In this document: positions 28,111 through 40,542 of the stretch, piece by piece
How the letters are laid out: every line of letters begins with the position of its first letter
Numbering within the stretch: position 1 is the first letter of the stretch
NCBI RefSeq assembly: GCF_001586775.1
Contig: NZ_LQXS01000001.1
Coordinates: 1,054,001 to 1,118,000 of the forward strand
Source of the DNA: Sphingobacterium populi
GTDB lineage: Bacteria > Bacteroidota > Bacteroidia > Sphingobacteriales > Sphingobacteriaceae
DNA: 64,000 bases
Reading direction: 5' to 3'
Translations under genes and position numbers: made by a program
The notes under the pieces: generated by a model
Told to the model about the DNA's origin: nothing
Databases searched by the model: none
What the model saw: the letters and a program-made list of their open reading frames with translations, nothing else

Positions 28111-29994
28111 TTACCAGTTATCCGTACGAAAAGGAGAAGCTAACAAGCCTTCTTTATTGATTAGATTGGCTTCTTCTGGATTATCACTCCACGCATAGCG
28201 CACGGCCACTGGCTCTTGAACGTCAGCATGACGTACAATAATTTTATCTCCTTTAATAACGGCGTCGGCCCATACAAACTGCTTATCGGCGCCCGCGATA
28301 GCGAAATGTTTTAGTGATTGGCCATCTCGTGTACGTAATCCTGTACCTATTTCGGTAAAGTGAAGTACAATCTGGTCGCCTTCGATCTTCATGCTCTGAT
28401 ACATCGGCCCGGAACTAACGATTTGCTCTTGATAGAGCAATTTTCGAGCGCCCAAAAGCAATCGCTTGGCAATGACTTCTTTATTCAATGGATGAATGTC
28501 ATTCCATTCCCCCGCATCGTACGTGACTGCTAATGCCGTGTAAGGTAGTGCTTGGGCCACCTGTGCTTGGGCTTCGCGGATAGCCGCCCAGCCCGACTCT
28601 GATGGTTGCGCTTGCTTTTCCATATAATTAGGCAACTGAACCAGTAAGAACGGGAGTTGAGGCTTGTTCAAGAGCGTACGCCAGCTCTTTATCAAATTTT
28701 GCAAATGCGTCATATAGTATTGGGTTTGCCCACTGTTACTTTCTCCTTGATACCAAATAGCACCAGCGACTTGATAATCTCGTATAGGGTAGATCATACC
28801 ATTGAAAAGACCCGATCCCGCTGATCGTTTATTAGCCAAACGATCGACCAGTGGTTTGGCTTTATCCAGATCGATGCCGATCCGATATTTCCATTGACCG
28901 GCTAAATTTACACGTACATCATCTCCTTGGACATAATAAGCCTTGTCGGTAATGAAACCTCCATAACCGCTATTGGATCTTAATCGTACGGTGATAACAT
29001 TGCGCCCAGCGCGAAGCAGGCCGGCTGGTATATCGTACTTTCTGGGTGGATACATATAAGAGGTAGATCCAATAAAGTGCCCATTAACAAAGACCGAGTC
29101 GCTATCTACTAAGGTACCTAAGAAAACGCGTGCATGCCTACCAGCCATCTGATCAGGCATTTCAAATGTTTTTCGCATATAAACAACGCCGCGAAGGGAA
29201 GCTAATTGCGGGTTGTCCTTCCACATGCCAGGCACGGATGTCTGCTGCCAGTTAGCATCATCCCAATCCTCTCTCGTCCAGCTACCCAAGCCTCGATCTT
29301 CGCTTACGATGCGAAGACTGTCCAAAGCCACTTGATCGATTTGCAAATGTGGAAACTCCTTAAGATGGTCTTGGCTGATCCAGCTTTCGATCGCAGATCC
29401 TCCAAGGCTAGAAACCAACATACCTATCGGAACACGATTGTGCTCATATGATTCTTTAGCATAAAAATACGCTAACGCTGTCCAATTCATGATGTCTGAC
29501 GCGATTCCCGAAAACCACTTTCCATGTGGTGCGATATCTTCCTGTGGCTTTTCGACGGTATTTAGCGTAGGTACTTTGAAGTATCGAATCATGTGCTGAT
29601 TGGACATGGGAATATCAGGATAGCGCTCTACTAATCGCGCTATGGGTGTCTCCATGTTGGATTGACCTGAACATAGCCATACATCTCCTATTAAGATATC
29701 ACGAATGATGATTTCATTAATTTCCATATTGTAAGGACCACCCGCTTTTTGTTCAGGAATATGTACCATCCATTTACCTGCTTCACTCCCTTCGGTATAA
29801 TAATGATTGCCCGCAAAACGCACCGTTACCTTTTCTCCGGGATCGGCCCATCCCCAAATTTTGAGTTCGGTGTGGCGCTGTAGTACCATTCGGTCACTGA
29901 TTAGCGAAGGCAGCCGCACTGTCCCGGTCGCACTATTTGTTAGAAAAAGTATGAGCAGTACAGTACCTACAATTTGCTTCTTGATCTCTTCCAT
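28111..29994 (-). CDS. CE20-like SGNH acetyl esterase with inserted jelly-roll domain
   Basis: The 627-residue protein has a hydrophobic N-terminal export signal (about 9-24). A sialate-O-acetylesterase fold follows, with nucleophile block WLCSGQSNMETPI (Ser112), GAIWYQGESN in the middle, and EWNDIHPLNK near residue 497 providing Asp499/His501. Between the two SGNH halves sits a GH2-type sugar-binding jelly roll (about 220-340; MRKTFEMPDQMAG...FVNGHFIGSTSYMYPPRKYDIP). This SGNH plus inserted jelly-roll layout matches what I recall of CE20-type xylan acetylesterases. It probably removes acetyl groups from xylan; sialic-acid esterase activity is unlikely in this context. The GH43-CBM6 gene lies 28 bases upstream. 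Confidence 0.82.
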   Translation of the reverse strand: MEEIKKQIVGTVLLILFLTNSATGTVRLPSLISDRMVLQRHTELKIWGWADPGEKVTVRFAGNHYYTEGSEAGKWMVHIPEQKAGGPYNMEINEIIIRDILIGDVWLCSGQSNMETPIARLVERYPDIPMSNQHMIRYFKVPTLNTVEKPQEDIAPHGKWFSGIASDIMNWTALAYFYAKESYEHNRVPIGMLVSSLGGSAIESWISQDHLKEFPHLQIDQVALDSLRIVSEDRGLGSWTREDWDDANWQQTSVPGMWKDNPQLASLRGVVYMRKTFEMPDQMAGRHARVFLGTLVDSDSVFVNGHFIGSTSYMYPPRKYDIPAGLLRAGRNVITVRLRSNSGYGGFITDKAYYVQGDDVRVNLAGQWKYRIGIDLDKAKPLVDRLANKRSAGSGLFNGMIYPIRDYQVAGAIWYQGESNSGQTQYYMTHLQNLIKSWRTLLNKPQLPFLLVQLPNYMEKQAQPSESGWAAIREAQAQVAQALPYTALAVTYDAGEWNDIHPLNKEVIAKRLLLGARKLLYQEQIVSSGPMYQSMKIEGDQIVLHFTEIGTGLRTRDGQSLKHFAIAGADKQFVWADAVIKGDKIIVRHADVQEPVAVRYAWSDNPEEANLINKEGLLASPFRTDNW

Positions 29995-30022
29995 TGCTAT
30001 AGCAAATGATTCACTAACTCTG

Positions 30023-31396
30023 TTATTTCTCTAATTTCCAATAGTCGAAATAGGCGGCATTAGCACGGTCTTTTCCGTGAAAAACAAAATACACATCCTG
30101 TACGCCCGTAGTTTTGGGAATATCGATGCTTACCAATTCCCAACGGTCGTTTCCTCCAGTCAATGGTACTTTTACCTTGCCGAGCGATGTGCCATTCAAA
30201 CTGCCAATCCGTATCTCTAGCGCTACATCACTGAAGTGAGTAGTACCGATGCGTGCCACCAGTCGTGATGCTCCATCTTCACCAAAATCAACTCCTTTTA
30301 CGACCGTGTAAGCGCCATCCTTCTGAGCGGTTAGAAATACCCCTACCTGCCGATTTTGATTAGCTTTCATACCTTCAGACCAAGCCATCGTTTCTGCTTC
30401 AACTTTCTGGTACGGCATTAATGGTTGCAGTGGTTGATCCGGTGCTGCTGTCATTTTCATCGGACGGATTGCGCCCGACGGGTCAAAAGAAGCCATTTGT
30501 ACAGCAACGGATCGGTTAAATCCGCTCCCTCCAGGCAGGGCTCCATTATGATAGAAGAAATAAGATTTTCCTCTGTAATCCATCAGCCCAGGATGATTGG
30601 TAAAACTCGCGCCTTCGGTCGGCATCAATGTACCTTTGTACTCCCAAGGCCCTGAAGGTGATTTACTCACCGAATAGCCAATATGCTCTGGTATAGGACC
30701 GCCTGCCCACAGAAGATAGTAAAGATCTGCCCGCTTGTACAACCATGGGCCTTCTTCATACAATGTCGGCCTCTCAGACACGTTTCCTTCCCTCTTTCCA
30801 AAGGCCGCTTCGGTCATAGGAACTTTTACAATTTCTCCTTTCAAGGAGATCATATCTTCGTGAAGCTTTGCGTAGTACAAAAATGGGTTACCCCAATACA
30901 AGTAGGCTTGTCCGTCGTCATCAATAAATACGGTGGGGTCGATATCTCCTTTACCAGTTTGTGCGAGCGGCTTACCAAGTGCATCGTAAAAAGGACCAAT
31001 AGGACTGTCGGCGACAGCTACGCCAATGGCAGGCTTACCATTATACCGGGATGTAACGGTGCTATAAAAATAAAATTTCCCATTCCTTTCCACACATTGA
31101 GACGCCCACGCATCTCCTTTGGCCCATTCAAAAGTACTGGCAGAAATAACTACTCCGTGATCCGTCCAATTGACCATATCGTCAGAAGAATATACCCTCC
31201 AATCGTTCATTACAAACCAAGTCGATTGATCTTCATCCTGTCCGGTGTAGAGATATACCTTATCGTTATAAACTAGTGGAGCCGGATCGGCAGTATAAGA
31301 GGTTTGAACAATGGGGTTTTGCGCGTTTACCTGCTGCATGAAGCAACATAGACTAAGCAAAAACAGGAATATATGCAGTAAGATGTTTTTTTTCAT
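30023..31396 (-). CDS. GH43 enzyme with C-terminal CBM6
   Basis: I start the gene at the ATG at 31396 ([19 protein letters not shown]...VNAQ), because the next in-frame start upstream would place a hairpin and unrelated residues before a perfect signal peptide. The mature propeller has the base in YTADPAPLV (Asp37), the modulating Asp in [13 protein letters not shown] (Asp153) and the acid in [10 protein letters not shown] (Glu215). From about residue 325 a CBM6 follows ([18 protein letters not shown]... [23 protein letters not shown]). CBM6 commonly binds xylan, so an arabinofuranosidase or xylosidase acting on polymer or long oligosaccharides is likely. Length is 457 residues from this start. 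Confidence 0.88.
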   Translation of the reverse strand: MKKNILLHIFLFLLSLCCFMQQVNAQNPIVQTSYTADPAPLVYNDKVYLYTGQDEDQSTWFVMNDWRVYSSDDMVNWTDHGVVISASTFEWAKGDAWASQCVERNGKFYFYSTVTSRYNGKPAIGVAVADSPIGPFYDALGKPLAQTGKGDIDPTVFIDDDGQAYLYWGNPFLYYAKLHEDMISLKGEIVKVPMTEAAFGKREGNVSERPTLYEEGPWLYKRADLYYLLWAGGPIPEHIGYSVSKSPSGPWEYKGTLMPTEGASFTNHPGLMDYRGKSYFFYHNGALPGGSGFNRSVAVQMASFDPSGAIRPMKMTAAPDQPLQPLMPYQKVEAETMAWSEGMKANQNRQVGVFLTAQKDGAYTVVKGVDFGEDGASRLVARIGTTHFSDVALEIRIGSLNGTSLGKVKVPLTGGNDRWELVSIDIPKTTGVQDVYFVFHGKDRANAAYFDYWKLEK

Positions 31397-31505
31397 AGCA
31401 TGTAAAATTGGTACAATGTATTGCAGCGAACTGCTAGCAGTTGTTGGCTTTTTGTGTTTCATCAGCTGTTTCTCAGCAAATACAAAAACCAACTGCTTGA
31501 TGATA

Positions 31506-31557
31506 ATGATGCTACGCATAATGAAAGTAACGATGTATTCATTATGCGTAGCATCAT
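31506..31557 (-). terminator. 20-bp perfect hairpin between xylA and the GH43-CBM6 gene
   Basis: Arms 31506-31525 and 31538-31557 are perfect complements around a 12-base loop, 17 bases past the xylose isomerase stop. There is no clear T tract after it on the minus strand, so it may act as a partial terminator or 3' stabiliser that uncouples xylAB from the enzymes downstream. Confidence 0.6.
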
Positions 31558-31573
31558 ATGAGCATGATATGCT

Positions 31574-32902
31574 CTAGATATAGCGGTTGATCAGATTTTC
31601 TAAATATTCCTGTCTTCCACTAATCAATTGTGGTTCTCCATTTGCGGCAGCAAAATCCCTTAAATTTTCTAAAGTCAATTTTCCTTGCTCAAAATCGGCA
31701 CCTGCACCACTATCAAAACTGGCATAACGCGCCGCACGAAGATGACGATAGTCAGATTTTTGCAAGATATTATCTGCAATTACTAATGCCCTCGCAAAGT
31801 TGTCCATACCGCCAATGTGAGCATAGAATAGATCTGCCGGATCGGTAGAATTGCGACGGATCTTGGCATCAAAATTCACTCCACCATCGTTGATGCCGCC
31901 AGCCTCTAAAATGATTAACATAGATTCGGTCAACTCGTTCAAATCGTTTGGAAACTGATCGGTATCCCAACCATTTTGATAATCTCCACGATTGGCATCA
32001 ATAGAACCTAGCAAACCTGCATCTACAGCGACTTGGAGCTCATGCTGAAAAGTGTGCCCTGCTAATGTGGCGTGGTTGACCTCCAAATTTAGCTTGAAGT
32101 CATCTAACAGATCGTATTTCCTTAAAAATCCGATGACGGTGGCCGCATCGTAATCGTATTGATGTTTGGAAGGTTCGCAAGGCTTCGGCTCTATGAAAAA
32201 TGTTCCTTTGAATCCATTCTTACGAGCATAATCTTTGGCCATATGTAAAAAGCGAGCCAAATGATCTTGTTCTCTTTGCATATCGGTATTGAGCAAGGAC
32301 ATATATCCTTCGCGACCTCCCCAAAAAACATAATTCTCACCGCCCAAAGCGATCGTAGCATCGATCGCTGCTTTTACTTGTGCTCCTCCATGTGCTACCA
32401 CATGGAAATCGGGGTTGGTAGATGCCCCATTCATATAACGATGGTGGCTAAATAGATTGGCAGTACCCCACAATAATTTGATACCACTATCCGCTTGCTT
32501 TTGCTTAGCGTACGCTACGATTTGCGCTAAATGCTTCTCATTCTGCGCAACATCATCGGTGTAATCCACCAAATCCACGTCGTGAAAACAATAGTAGGGC
32601 AATTGCATTTTCGTCATAAATTCAAATGCGGCATCCATCTTATCTTTTGCACGATCGATAATTGTACTTTTGGTATCCCAGGGAAAAAATTGAGTAGGTC
32701 CACCAAAAGGATCAGAACCATTCCCATTGAACGAATGCCAATACGCACACGCAAACTTGAAATGCTCCGCCATTGTTTTTCCAGCGATTTTGCGTTCGGC
32801 ATCGTACCACCGAAAAGCCAAAGGATTGTCTGATTCCACCCCTTCGTACTTGATCTGTCCGATGTTTTTGAAATACTCTTGATTTCCAGATATGATTTTC
32901 AT
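31574..32902 (-). CDS. xylA: Xylose isomerase
   Basis: The 442-residue protein matches class II xylose isomerases in length and motifs: the catalytic His segment [11 protein letters not shown], the [14 protein letters not shown] segment, metal-binding [15 protein letters not shown], and [13 protein letters not shown]. It converts D-xylose to D-xylulose in the cytosol. It ends the xylB-xylA pair (14-base gap after xylB) and supplies the route from xylose released by this locus to the pentose phosphate pathway. The ATG gives the standard [11 protein letters not shown] start. Confidence 0.97.
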   Translation of the reverse strand: MKIISGNQEYFKNIGQIKYEGVESDNPLAFRWYDAERKIAGKTMAEHFKFACAYWHSFNGNGSDPFGGPTQFFPWDTKSTIIDRAKDKMDAAFEFMTKMQLPYYCFHDVDLVDYTDDVAQNEKHLAQIVAYAKQKQADSGIKLLWGTANLFSHHRYMNGASTNPDFHVVAHGGAQVKAAIDATIALGGENYVFWGGREGYMSLLNTDMQREQDHLARFLHMAKDYARKNGFKGTFFIEPKPCEPSKHQYDYDAATVIGFLRKYDLLDDFKLNLEVNHATLAGHTFQHELQVAVDAGLLGSIDANRGDYQNGWDTDQFPNDLNELTESMLIILEAGGINDGGVNFDAKIRRNSTDPADLFYAHIGGMDNFARALVIADNILQKSDYRHLRAARYASFDSGAGADFEQGKLTLENLRDFAAANGEPQLISGRQEYLENLINRYI

Positions 32903-32916
32903 TTTTTTATATTTTA

Positions 32917-34392
32917 TTAAAGTTTTCTATTTAAACTATCTTTCCATTGCTCATACAATTCATCATATAACCCTACATGTGAGGGTTCTATAGTTGCATG
33001 TTTTTCCAGTCCGGCAAATGCATCGCTACGTGACGAAAATACTTGAGCGCCTAAACCAGCGCCTATCGCTGCACCTACACTCCCATCGTTGTCAAAGAGC
33101 TCCACAGATACATTGGTCACGCCTGCAAAAGATTGCTGAAATACAGGGCTTAAAAACAGATTGGCATGCCCAGCTCTAATCACCTTTGGTGTAATGCCAT
33201 TCTCCTTTAGTATATCTAGACCGTAACGGAAAGAAAAAGCGATACCCTCTTGAGCAGCACGCCAAAGATGAGCATCGTCGTGACGGACAAAATCAATATT
33301 TTCGATATGCGCCTGCACAATTTTGTTATTGAGCATCCGCTCAGCGCCATTACCAAATGGCAGTACTCGAATGCCATCCGACCCAATAGAAACATCAGAG
33401 GCTAACTGATTCATCTTAAAGTAATCGTGCCCACGCGCGGTTATTTTCTTTATCCAGCTATTCTGTATCCCGGTACCGTTTATGCATAGCAATACGCCTA
33501 AATTGGTGTTATCTTGCTCATGGTTGATATGGGCAAACGTGTTAACTCTGGACTCTTTGTCGTACGTGAGTTGGTCGGTGACAGCATAGATAACACCCGA
33601 TGTACCTGCTGTAGCGGCCACCTCACCAGGCTCAAACACATTCAGAGATAGCGCATTATTAGGTTGATCGCCTGCTTTGTAGCTCACAAAAGCTTCAGTT
33701 GAAAGATTCAGCTCCTGCGCAATTTGTGGCTTTATTCTGCCATAGTTTGAAAATACCGGTACGATATCTGGCACAAGTTCTTCACTGATGCCATAGTAGG
33801 ATAATAGGGTGCGCGAAACCGCATTTTCCTGAAAATCCCAAAGTATACCCTCCGACAGAGCGCTACTGTTGGAATTGATCTCTCCTGTAAAACACATACT
33901 GAGGTAGTCGCCTGGCAACATAAACTTGTAAATCTTGTCGTACAGCGCAGGCTCATACCGTTTCACCCAAGCCAATTTTGATGCTGTAAAATTTCCCGGC
34001 GAATTGAGATGCGATCGCAAAAAGCCATCTGCTTGTAGAGCTTGCATGGCCTCATTGCCGATCGCGACAGCGCGGCTATCACACCAGATGATTGCATTGC
34101 GAATAGGATCATGTGCTTTATCAACCGCGACAAGTCCATGCATTTGATATGCGATACCAATAGCACCGATGTGTTGCGGATTGTATAATCCCAAGCTATT
34201 TAATTTTTGAATGGCGGCCTTTGTGTAGGTCCACCACGTACGTGGGTCTTGCTCAGCCCATCCGGTTTGTTCGGAAAGTATTGCTGCTTCTTTATCCGGA
34301 TATTGCGTTGAAGCAATTCTTCTATTGGTCTGCGCGTCTAACACAGAAACTTTGATAGAGGATGTTCCTAAGTCTATTCCTAATAATAACAT
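32917..34392 (-). CDS. xylB: Xylulokinase
   Basis: This 491-residue FGGY-family kinase starts with [19 protein letters not shown] (phosphate-binding strand). It has a substrate region [10 protein letters not shown] near residue 88, the catalytic Asp in [10 protein letters not shown], and C-terminal [11 protein letters not shown]. It phosphorylates D-xylulose to xylulose-5-phosphate. The adjacent xylose isomerase argues for XylB rather than another FGGY kinase, and the adjacent transketolase and transaldolase genes would use its product. GH95 ends 132 bases upstream; I see no regulatory feature I can defend in that gap. Confidence 0.95.
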   Translation of the reverse strand: MLLLGIDLGTSSIKVSVLDAQTNRRIASTQYPDKEAAILSEQTGWAEQDPRTWWTYTKAAIQKLNSLGLYNPQHIGAIGIAYQMHGLVAVDKAHDPIRNAIIWCDSRAVAIGNEAMQALQADGFLRSHLNSPGNFTASKLAWVKRYEPALYDKIYKFMLPGDYLSMCFTGEINSNSSALSEGILWDFQENAVSRTLLSYYGISEELVPDIVPVFSNYGRIKPQIAQELNLSTEAFVSYKAGDQPNNALSLNVFEPGEVAATAGTSGVIYAVTDQLTYDKESRVNTFAHINHEQDNTNLGVLLCINGTGIQNSWIKKITARGHDYFKMNQLASDVSIGSDGIRVLPFGNGAERMLNNKIVQAHIENIDFVRHDDAHLWRAAQEGIAFSFRYGLDILKENGITPKVIRAGHANLFLSPVFQQSFAGVTNVSVELFDNDGSVGAAIGAGLGAQVFSSRSDAFAGLEKHATIEPSHVGLYDELYEQWKDSLNRKL

Positions 34393-34524
34393 CTATTAAT
34401 GGTTAATCATGGTCTTTATTTATCATGGTATACACACGTAAAATGAGTTGCTCAGTGTTTGTCTATCTGTACCTATATCTCAGAAAAACAGCTCGCCACT
34501 CCATAGGTATCTTCTCCTGATCAG

Positions 34525-36978
34525 TTACCTTTTTTGCTGGAATGTATAGCGCTTTCCGGCTACGGTTTTTACATCATATTCATATATGGTACGCAATGCA
34601 CTTCCTTTCAAAGTGGCTTGATCGGAGATCAATGGCCTCAACCCCACTACAGCATTAGAAAGAGTATTAGGATTTTGGCCAGTAGCTTCTGTCAAACCTT
34701 TTCCACGTAGCGGTGTGTAGGACCGCAAACGGAGATTTCCTCCGATAGAAGAATACACCGCGATGTCATTAACCTGCCCATTTTCCCACACCACATCAAT
34801 TTCAAACCCGCCTCTGGCGCGTAATCCCTTCACCGCACCTGATGACCAAGCATCCGGAAGTGCGGGCAATATATGTATTGCCTCATCATGGCTTTGCAAA
34901 AGCATCTCAGCGACACCGGCAGTCAGCCCAAAGTTGCCATCAATCTGAAACGGTGGATGCGCGGTAAACAGATTGGGATAAGTACGACCTTCTCTACGGT
35001 TAGCATCCGCAATGGTCAACATATTGTTGATGATTTTATAGGCATGATTACCATCTAATAACCGTGCCCACAGGTTAATTTTCCAACCGATCGACCAACC
35101 GGTAGCCATATCTCCTCTATAATTTAGAGAATTACGAGCTGCCTCAAACAGTTCTGGCGTGCGGTACGGAGAAATTTGATTGCCGGGATAAAGACCGTAG
35201 AGATGGGATACGTGTCGGTGATCGCTTTTAGGATCATCTCGGTCTTCAAGCCACTCTTGAAGCTGACCATATTTTCCGATCTGCATCGGAGGAATGCGCA
35301 GCGATGTCTGGCGCAGTTGCGCCCTATAAGTTTGATCCTCACCGAGTATCTCATTAGCTAACGCTGTGCGTGTGAGCATATCGAAAACCAGCTGGTTATC
35401 CATCGTCACACCGGCCGCAATTGGCCCGTGCTCTGGCGATACAGATGGTGACAATACGAGCCAATTCTTGTCCTTATGCTGAGGATGTTCTACCAAACTA
35501 GTCAGCAAAAAGTCTGAGGCACCCTTCATCACCGGATAAATACTTTTTAAAAACTGTCGATCACCAGCATACAAGTAATGTTCCCACAGATGCTGCGCCA
35601 GCCATGTGCCACCCGTTGGCCACATACCGGCTGCCGCAAAATCGATCGGACTAGTCACTCTCCAAATATCCGTATTGTGATGAGCTACCCATCCAGAAGC
35701 GCCATACATGGTCTGCGCTGTTTGCCGACCACTTTCGCTTAACTCTGTAATCATCCTCAATAGCGGTTCGTGATTGGCGGCCAGATTTGTCACTTCTGCT
35801 GGCCAATAGTTCATTTCTGTGTTGATATTAATCGTGTATTTACTATCCCAGGCTGGGCGCATGGAATTGCACCAAATCCCTTGCAAATTTGCCGGCTGCC
35901 CACCAGGTTGCGAGGAGCAGATCAATAAATATCTTCCAAATTGCGCCAATAAGGTTACAAGCGCTGGGTCTTGCGTATCTTTAAAAGAAGCAATTTGTTG
36001 GCTAGTAGTCGTATTCGGAGAAGTGGTATTTTTACCCAATGTTAATTTAAAGCGATTGAACTGTGCCGCATAGTAGTCCGAATGCCTTTTTTTTGCTTTT
36101 TGAAATGGAACGAGCATGGCAGCGGACAATTTGTTAGCAGCACTTGAGCTCGGGTCGGCGGCCAGAGTAGTGTAGTCGGTAAAGTTCGTCGCCATAGAAA
36201 CATACAGCGTGACCGCACTAGCATCGGAAACCATCAAGGAATTCTCGGTCATCCTGATTTGACCATCTTCTGGATGCACAGCGGTATGTGTCTCATACAT
36301 CACCTCACCCGGAATGCCTTCATGATCACTTCCTTTACCTTCCAGTACGAGTGCATGCCCGGAGGCAAATACACGGTGTTGTGCTGGATTTTTATAACGC
36401 AACGTAAAATTTAAGGCTTTTTTCTTACTGGCGGTAAGCCGAATGATCACCACATCGTCCGTGAAGGAAGCCAAAATTTCGCGTGTATAATGCACATCTC
36501 CTACCTTGTATTGCGTGCGTGTGATAGCATTTTCAATATCTAGCTCCCGGTAGTAATCGGTGTACGATTCATGCCCCGGAAAATCGATTAATACACTACC
36601 GGCCGTTTGATAAGGCATCCCATGCGTTTTCGTGAAAAATGATGCATTGATCCGTTTTTCAGCTTCTTGCACTTGGCCCTCGAATAATAACCGCTGCACT
36701 TCCGGCAGTGCCGACAATGCTTTATCATTGTCATTTCGATATGGTCTTCCTCCCCATATTGTTTCCTCGTTCAGCTGCAACTCTTCGTGTGCAGGAATAC
36801 CGTAAACCATAGCACCTAAGCGTCCATTTCCTATAGGAAGCGCTTGCTCCCAGATCGAAGGATCTGCTGGCTGATCGTACCACAATTTTAAAGGTGGTGT
36901 GGATTGTGCAAACGACCAAAAAGGAAGAACAGTTATCAGCAGTAAAAGCGTCGCGTTTTGGATAGGATGTATCGTCAT
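34525..36978 (-). CDS. GH95 alpha-L-galactosidase/alpha-L-fucosidase
   Basis: The 817-residue secreted protein (signal 1-25, FWSFAQ) has the GH95 N-terminal beta domain ([15 protein letters not shown]) and (alpha/alpha)6 barrel. Catalytic groups known from AfcA are present: [10 protein letters not shown] (Asn384, Asn386), SPSVSPEHG (Glu515, acid) and FQIDGNFG (Asp679). GH95 enzymes hydrolyse alpha-L-fucose or the related alpha-L-galactose. Complex glucuronoarabinoxylans such as corn bran carry L-galactose, so alpha-L-galactosidase activity is the better guess in a xylan locus, but sequence alone does not settle it. Confidence 0.9.
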   Translation of the reverse strand: MTIHPIQNATLLLLITVLPFWSFAQSTPPLKLWYDQPADPSIWEQALPIGNGRLGAMVYGIPAHEELQLNEETIWGGRPYRNDNDKALSALPEVQRLLFEGQVQEAEKRINASFFTKTHGMPYQTAGSVLIDFPGHESYTDYYRELDIENAITRTQYKVGDVHYTREILASFTDDVVIIRLTASKKKALNFTLRYKNPAQHRVFASGHALVLEGKGSDHEGIPGEVMYETHTAVHPEDGQIRMTENSLMVSDASAVTLYVSMATNFTDYTTLAADPSSSAANKLSAAMLVPFQKAKKRHSDYYAAQFNRFKLTLGKNTTSPNTTTSQQIASFKDTQDPALVTLLAQFGRYLLICSSQPGGQPANLQGIWCNSMRPAWDSKYTININTEMNYWPAEVTNLAANHEPLLRMITELSESGRQTAQTMYGASGWVAHHNTDIWRVTSPIDFAAAGMWPTGGTWLAQHLWEHYLYAGDRQFLKSIYPVMKGASDFLLTSLVEHPQHKDKNWLVLSPSVSPEHGPIAAGVTMDNQLVFDMLTRTALANEILGEDQTYRAQLRQTSLRIPPMQIGKYGQLQEWLEDRDDPKSDHRHVSHLYGLYPGNQISPYRTPELFEAARNSLNYRGDMATGWSIGWKINLWARLLDGNHAYKIINNMLTIADANRREGRTYPNLFTAHPPFQIDGNFGLTAGVAEMLLQSHDEAIHILPALPDAWSSGAVKGLRARGGFEIDVVWENGQVNDIAVYSSIGGNLRLRSYTPLRGKGLTEATGQNPNTLSNAVVGLRPLISDQATLKGSALRTIYEYDVKTVAGKRYTFQQKR

Positions 36979-37068
36979 GTATCTATATCTTCTAATCGTG
37001 AAAAGTACTCGGTTTGTCGAATGTTTTACACCTCACCAACCTACCAAGCACATGAGCACACTTATTTC

Positions 37069-37929
<861 letters not shown>

Positions 37930-38000
37930 CTATTACTGAGATCAGAAACGATCTCCCCATCACTTCCAAAAACGCTCATATGCGATAGAATCGCATCTAA

Positions 38001-38957
38001 TTACATTTTTCTGGTAATTACTTTTTGTACGGCATCAACAATAGCAGATGCATTCAACCCGTATTTGTCCATTAATTGTGCAGGAGTACCAGATTCGCCA
38101 AAGCTGTCATCCACCGCCACATATTCTTGAGGTGCGGGCAGTGTTTTGGAAAGCAGCTGTGCTACACTATCTCCCAGCCCTCCTATACGGTTATGTTCTT
38201 CCGCCGTGACTACGCATCTTGTCTTTTGAACGGATCGGAGAATTGCTTCATCGTCCAAGGGCTTGATGGTGTGTATATTGATAATCTCGGCATCAATGCC
38301 TAGCGCTTCCAATCTTTCTCCTGCTTGGATTGCTTCCCACACAAGATGTCCGGTCGCAATGATCGTAACATCTTTACCTTCATTCAGCATCACTGCTTTT
38401 CCAATTTCAAATACTTGATCTTCGGCGGTGAATATGGGCACGACCGGTCTACCAAAACGGAGGTAAACGGGTCCCCGATGCTTTGCTACCGCAATAGTTG
38501 CTGCCTTTGTCTGATTATAGTCGCAGGGATTGATGACCGTCATTCCAGGCAGCATTTTCATCAATCCGATATCTTCTAATATTTGATGTGTGGCACCGTC
38601 TTCACCTAGTGTTAAACCTGCATGCGATGCCGCAATCTTCACATTTTTATCAGAGTAGGCAATGGATTGCCGGATCTGATCGTATACCCTCCCGGTAGAA
38701 AAGTTGGCAAAAGTACCTGTAAATGGAATCTTGCCACCAATGGTTAATCCAGCAGCAATACCCATCATGTTGGCTTCTGCAATACCGATCTGGAAAAAGC
38801 GATCGGGAAATGCGTCAATAAAATCATTCATTTTTAAAGAGCCAATCAAATCCGCACATAGTGCCACGACGTTCTCATCCTGCCGTCCTGCCTCCAATAA
38901 GCCTGCTCCAAAACCTGATCGCGTATCTTTTGAAACAGTATATGTATATTTTTTCAT
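38001..38957 (-). CDS. Transketolase, C-terminal subunit
   Basis: I start at the ATG at 38957 (MKKYTYTVSKDTRSGFG...), because the upstream extension has no similarity to the family. The 318-residue product holds the Pyr domain (VALCADLIGSLKMNDF, FFQIGIAEANMMGIAAGL) and the C-terminal regulatory-like domain (DVTIIATGHLVWEAI... DDSFGESGTPAQLMDKYG). Together with the N-terminal subunit gene just upstream it makes a split transketolase, which interconverts pentose and triose/heptose phosphates. Placing it in a xylan locus matches the flow of xylulose-5-phosphate. DXP synthase is related but is normally one longer chain. Confidence 0.92.
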   Translation of the reverse strand: MKKYTYTVSKDTRSGFGAGLLEAGRQDENVVALCADLIGSLKMNDFIDAFPDRFFQIGIAEANMMGIAAGLTIGGKIPFTGTFANFSTGRVYDQIRQSIAYSDKNVKIAASHAGLTLGEDGATHQILEDIGLMKMLPGMTVINPCDYNQTKAATIAVAKHRGPVYLRFGRPVVPIFTAEDQVFEIGKAVMLNEGKDVTIIATGHLVWEAIQAGERLEALGIDAEIINIHTIKPLDDEAILRSVQKTRCVVTAEEHNRIGGLGDSVAQLLSKTLPAPQEYVAVDDSFGESGTPAQLMDKYGLNASAIVDAVQKVITRKM

Positions 38958-39011
38958 CTTTATATTTTGATAATAGTGAAGTGCTTGACCAGTAATAGTC
39001 CACACATCATC

Positions 39012-39878
39012 CTAATAATCGCCTAGTGTCTCTGCATTCTGCGCAAGTGCCGCAGCAAGTTGCTCATCATTTGGTGCTGCACCATGCCACTTGTGTGTAC
39101 CCATCATAAAATCCACACCATTTCCCATTTCGGAATGTAGTAATACGACAACAGGTTTTTGTCGCCTTGATCTAGATGTTGCTTCACGAAGCCCATCCAC
39201 AACAGAGATCATATCATTCCCATTTTTGATCTCTAACACGTCCCAACCGAAAGCGTGCCATTTGGCATACAGGTTGCCTAACGAAAGTACCTGCTCTGTC
39301 GAACCATCTATCTGAGCACCATTGTAATCTACAATAGCAATCAGATTATCTATTTTGTTATGCGGAGCATATAATGCGGCTTCCCAAATCTGCCCTTCCT
39401 GCAATTCCCCATCGCCCATTAGTACAAACACGAGATGCTTATCGCCATGTAGGCGTTTTGCTTGCGCAGCACCTATCGCTACCGAAAGCCCTTGACCGAG
39501 CGAACCCGATGCGATACGAATTCCTGGAAGTCCTTCGTGCGTAGTAGGATGACCTTGTAGTCGTGAATTCATTTGACGAAAGGTGGCTAACTCCTCCGCT
39601 GGGAAATAACCGACTCTGGCCAGCGTACTATAAAAAACGGGAGAAATATGTCCATTAGATAGAAAAAACAAGTCTTCATGCATACCGCCCATGTCGAAAC
39701 CTTCCTTCCTGTTCATCACTTCAAAATACAAAGCAACAAATAGTTCTGTACATCCTAATGAACCGCCAGGGTGACCAGATTGACACGCGTGTACCATGCG
39801 AACGATATCACGACGTATTTGCGTTGCGATCGTTTCCAGATTATGTATACTGTAGTTATTCAAAATAGAATTCTTCAT
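39012..39878 (-). CDS. Transketolase, N-terminal (thiamine-diphosphate) subunit
   Basis: Starting at the ATG at 39878 (MKNSILNNYSIHNLE...) gives 288 residues. The TPP-binding domain is clear: HACQSGHPGGSLGCTEL, IASGSLGQGLSVAIGAA, and the GDG...N motif (VLMGDGELQEGQIWEA, then VDYNGAQIDG). C-terminal KWHGAAPNDEQL is typical of split transketolases. It starts one base after the transaldolase stop, so the two are tightly coupled, and the other subunit follows 54 bases downstream. Confidence 0.93.
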   Translation of the reverse strand: MKNSILNNYSIHNLETIATQIRRDIVRMVHACQSGHPGGSLGCTELFVALYFEVMNRKEGFDMGGMHEDLFFLSNGHISPVFYSTLARVGYFPAEELATFRQMNSRLQGHPTTHEGLPGIRIASGSLGQGLSVAIGAAQAKRLHGDKHLVFVLMGDGELQEGQIWEAALYAPHNKIDNLIAIVDYNGAQIDGSTEQVLSLGNLYAKWHAFGWDVLEIKNGNDMISVVDGLREATSRSRRQKPVVVLLHSEMGNGVDFMMGTHKWHGAAPNDEQLAAALAQNAETLGDY

Positions 39879-39879
39879 A

Positions 39880-40542
39880 TTATAATAGTCCTGCCGATTT
39901 CTGGTGATCCGATAAAAACTGAGCAAGCCCAGAATCAGTTAATGGATGCTTAAGCAATGAGGTAATCGCAGACAATGGCGAGGTCGTAACATCCGCGCCA
40001 ATCTTAGCACAGTTAACGATGTGCATACCGTGGCGCACAGAAGCGGCAAGTATCTGAGTGGTATAACCGTAGTTGTCGTATACTAAACGAATATCTTTGA
40101 TAAGACCTAGTCCATCGGTAGAAATATCATCCAAACGACCCAGAAATGGAGATACGTACGTTGCGCCAGCTTTCGCTGCCAACAGTGCTTGTCCGGTAGA
40201 AAATACTAGTGTACAGTTCGTTTTGATTCCTTCCTTAGAGAAATACTTGAGCGCTTTTACTCCCTCTTTAATCATCGGGATTTTGACGACAATCTTATCA
40301 TCCAACTTCGCCAAAGCTAATCCTTCCTTGATCATGCCATCGTAATCCGTAGCTATGACCTCTGCGCTCACATCTCCATCAACGATATCACATATTGCTT
40401 TGTAGTGCGCAAGCACATCATCTGTTCCGCTAATTCCTTCTTTAGCCATCAGAGAAGGATTAGTGGTCACTCCATCAAGCACACCTAAGTCTTGCGCCTC
40501 CTTGATCTCGCCTAGATTAGCGGTATCTATAAAAAATTTCAT
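39880..40542 (-). CDS. Transaldolase, TalC/FSA-like small type
   Basis: The 220-residue protein from the ATG at 40542 starts [17 protein letters not shown], the standard start of the small transaldolase / fructose-6-phosphate aldolase family. It has [23 protein letters not shown] with the Schiff-base Lys region, and [19 protein letters not shown]. Its likely role is transaldolase in the non-oxidative pentose phosphate pathway, since it heads a run with transketolase, xylulokinase and xylose isomerase. A second in-frame ATG 14 codons upstream (40584) encodes [10 protein letters not shown], which looks like a partial copy of the true start. This is probably the first gene of the minus-strand locus. 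Confidence 0.92.
   Translation of the reverse strand: MKFFIDTANLGEIKEAQDLGVLDGVTTNPSLMAKEGISGTDDVLAHYKAICDIVDGDVSAEVIATDYDGMIKEGLALAKLDDKIVVKIPMIKEGVKALKYFSKEGIKTNCTLVFSTGQALLAAKAGATYVSPFLGRLDDISTDGLGLIKDIRLVYDNYGYTTQILAASVRHGMHIVNCAKIGADVTTSPLSAITSLLKHPLTDSGLAQFLSDHQKSAGLL

Noticed and set aside
31397..31519. N-terminal extension of the GH43-CBM6 protein
   Set aside because: It reads through part of the intergenic hairpin and precedes a clear signal peptide starting at 31396.
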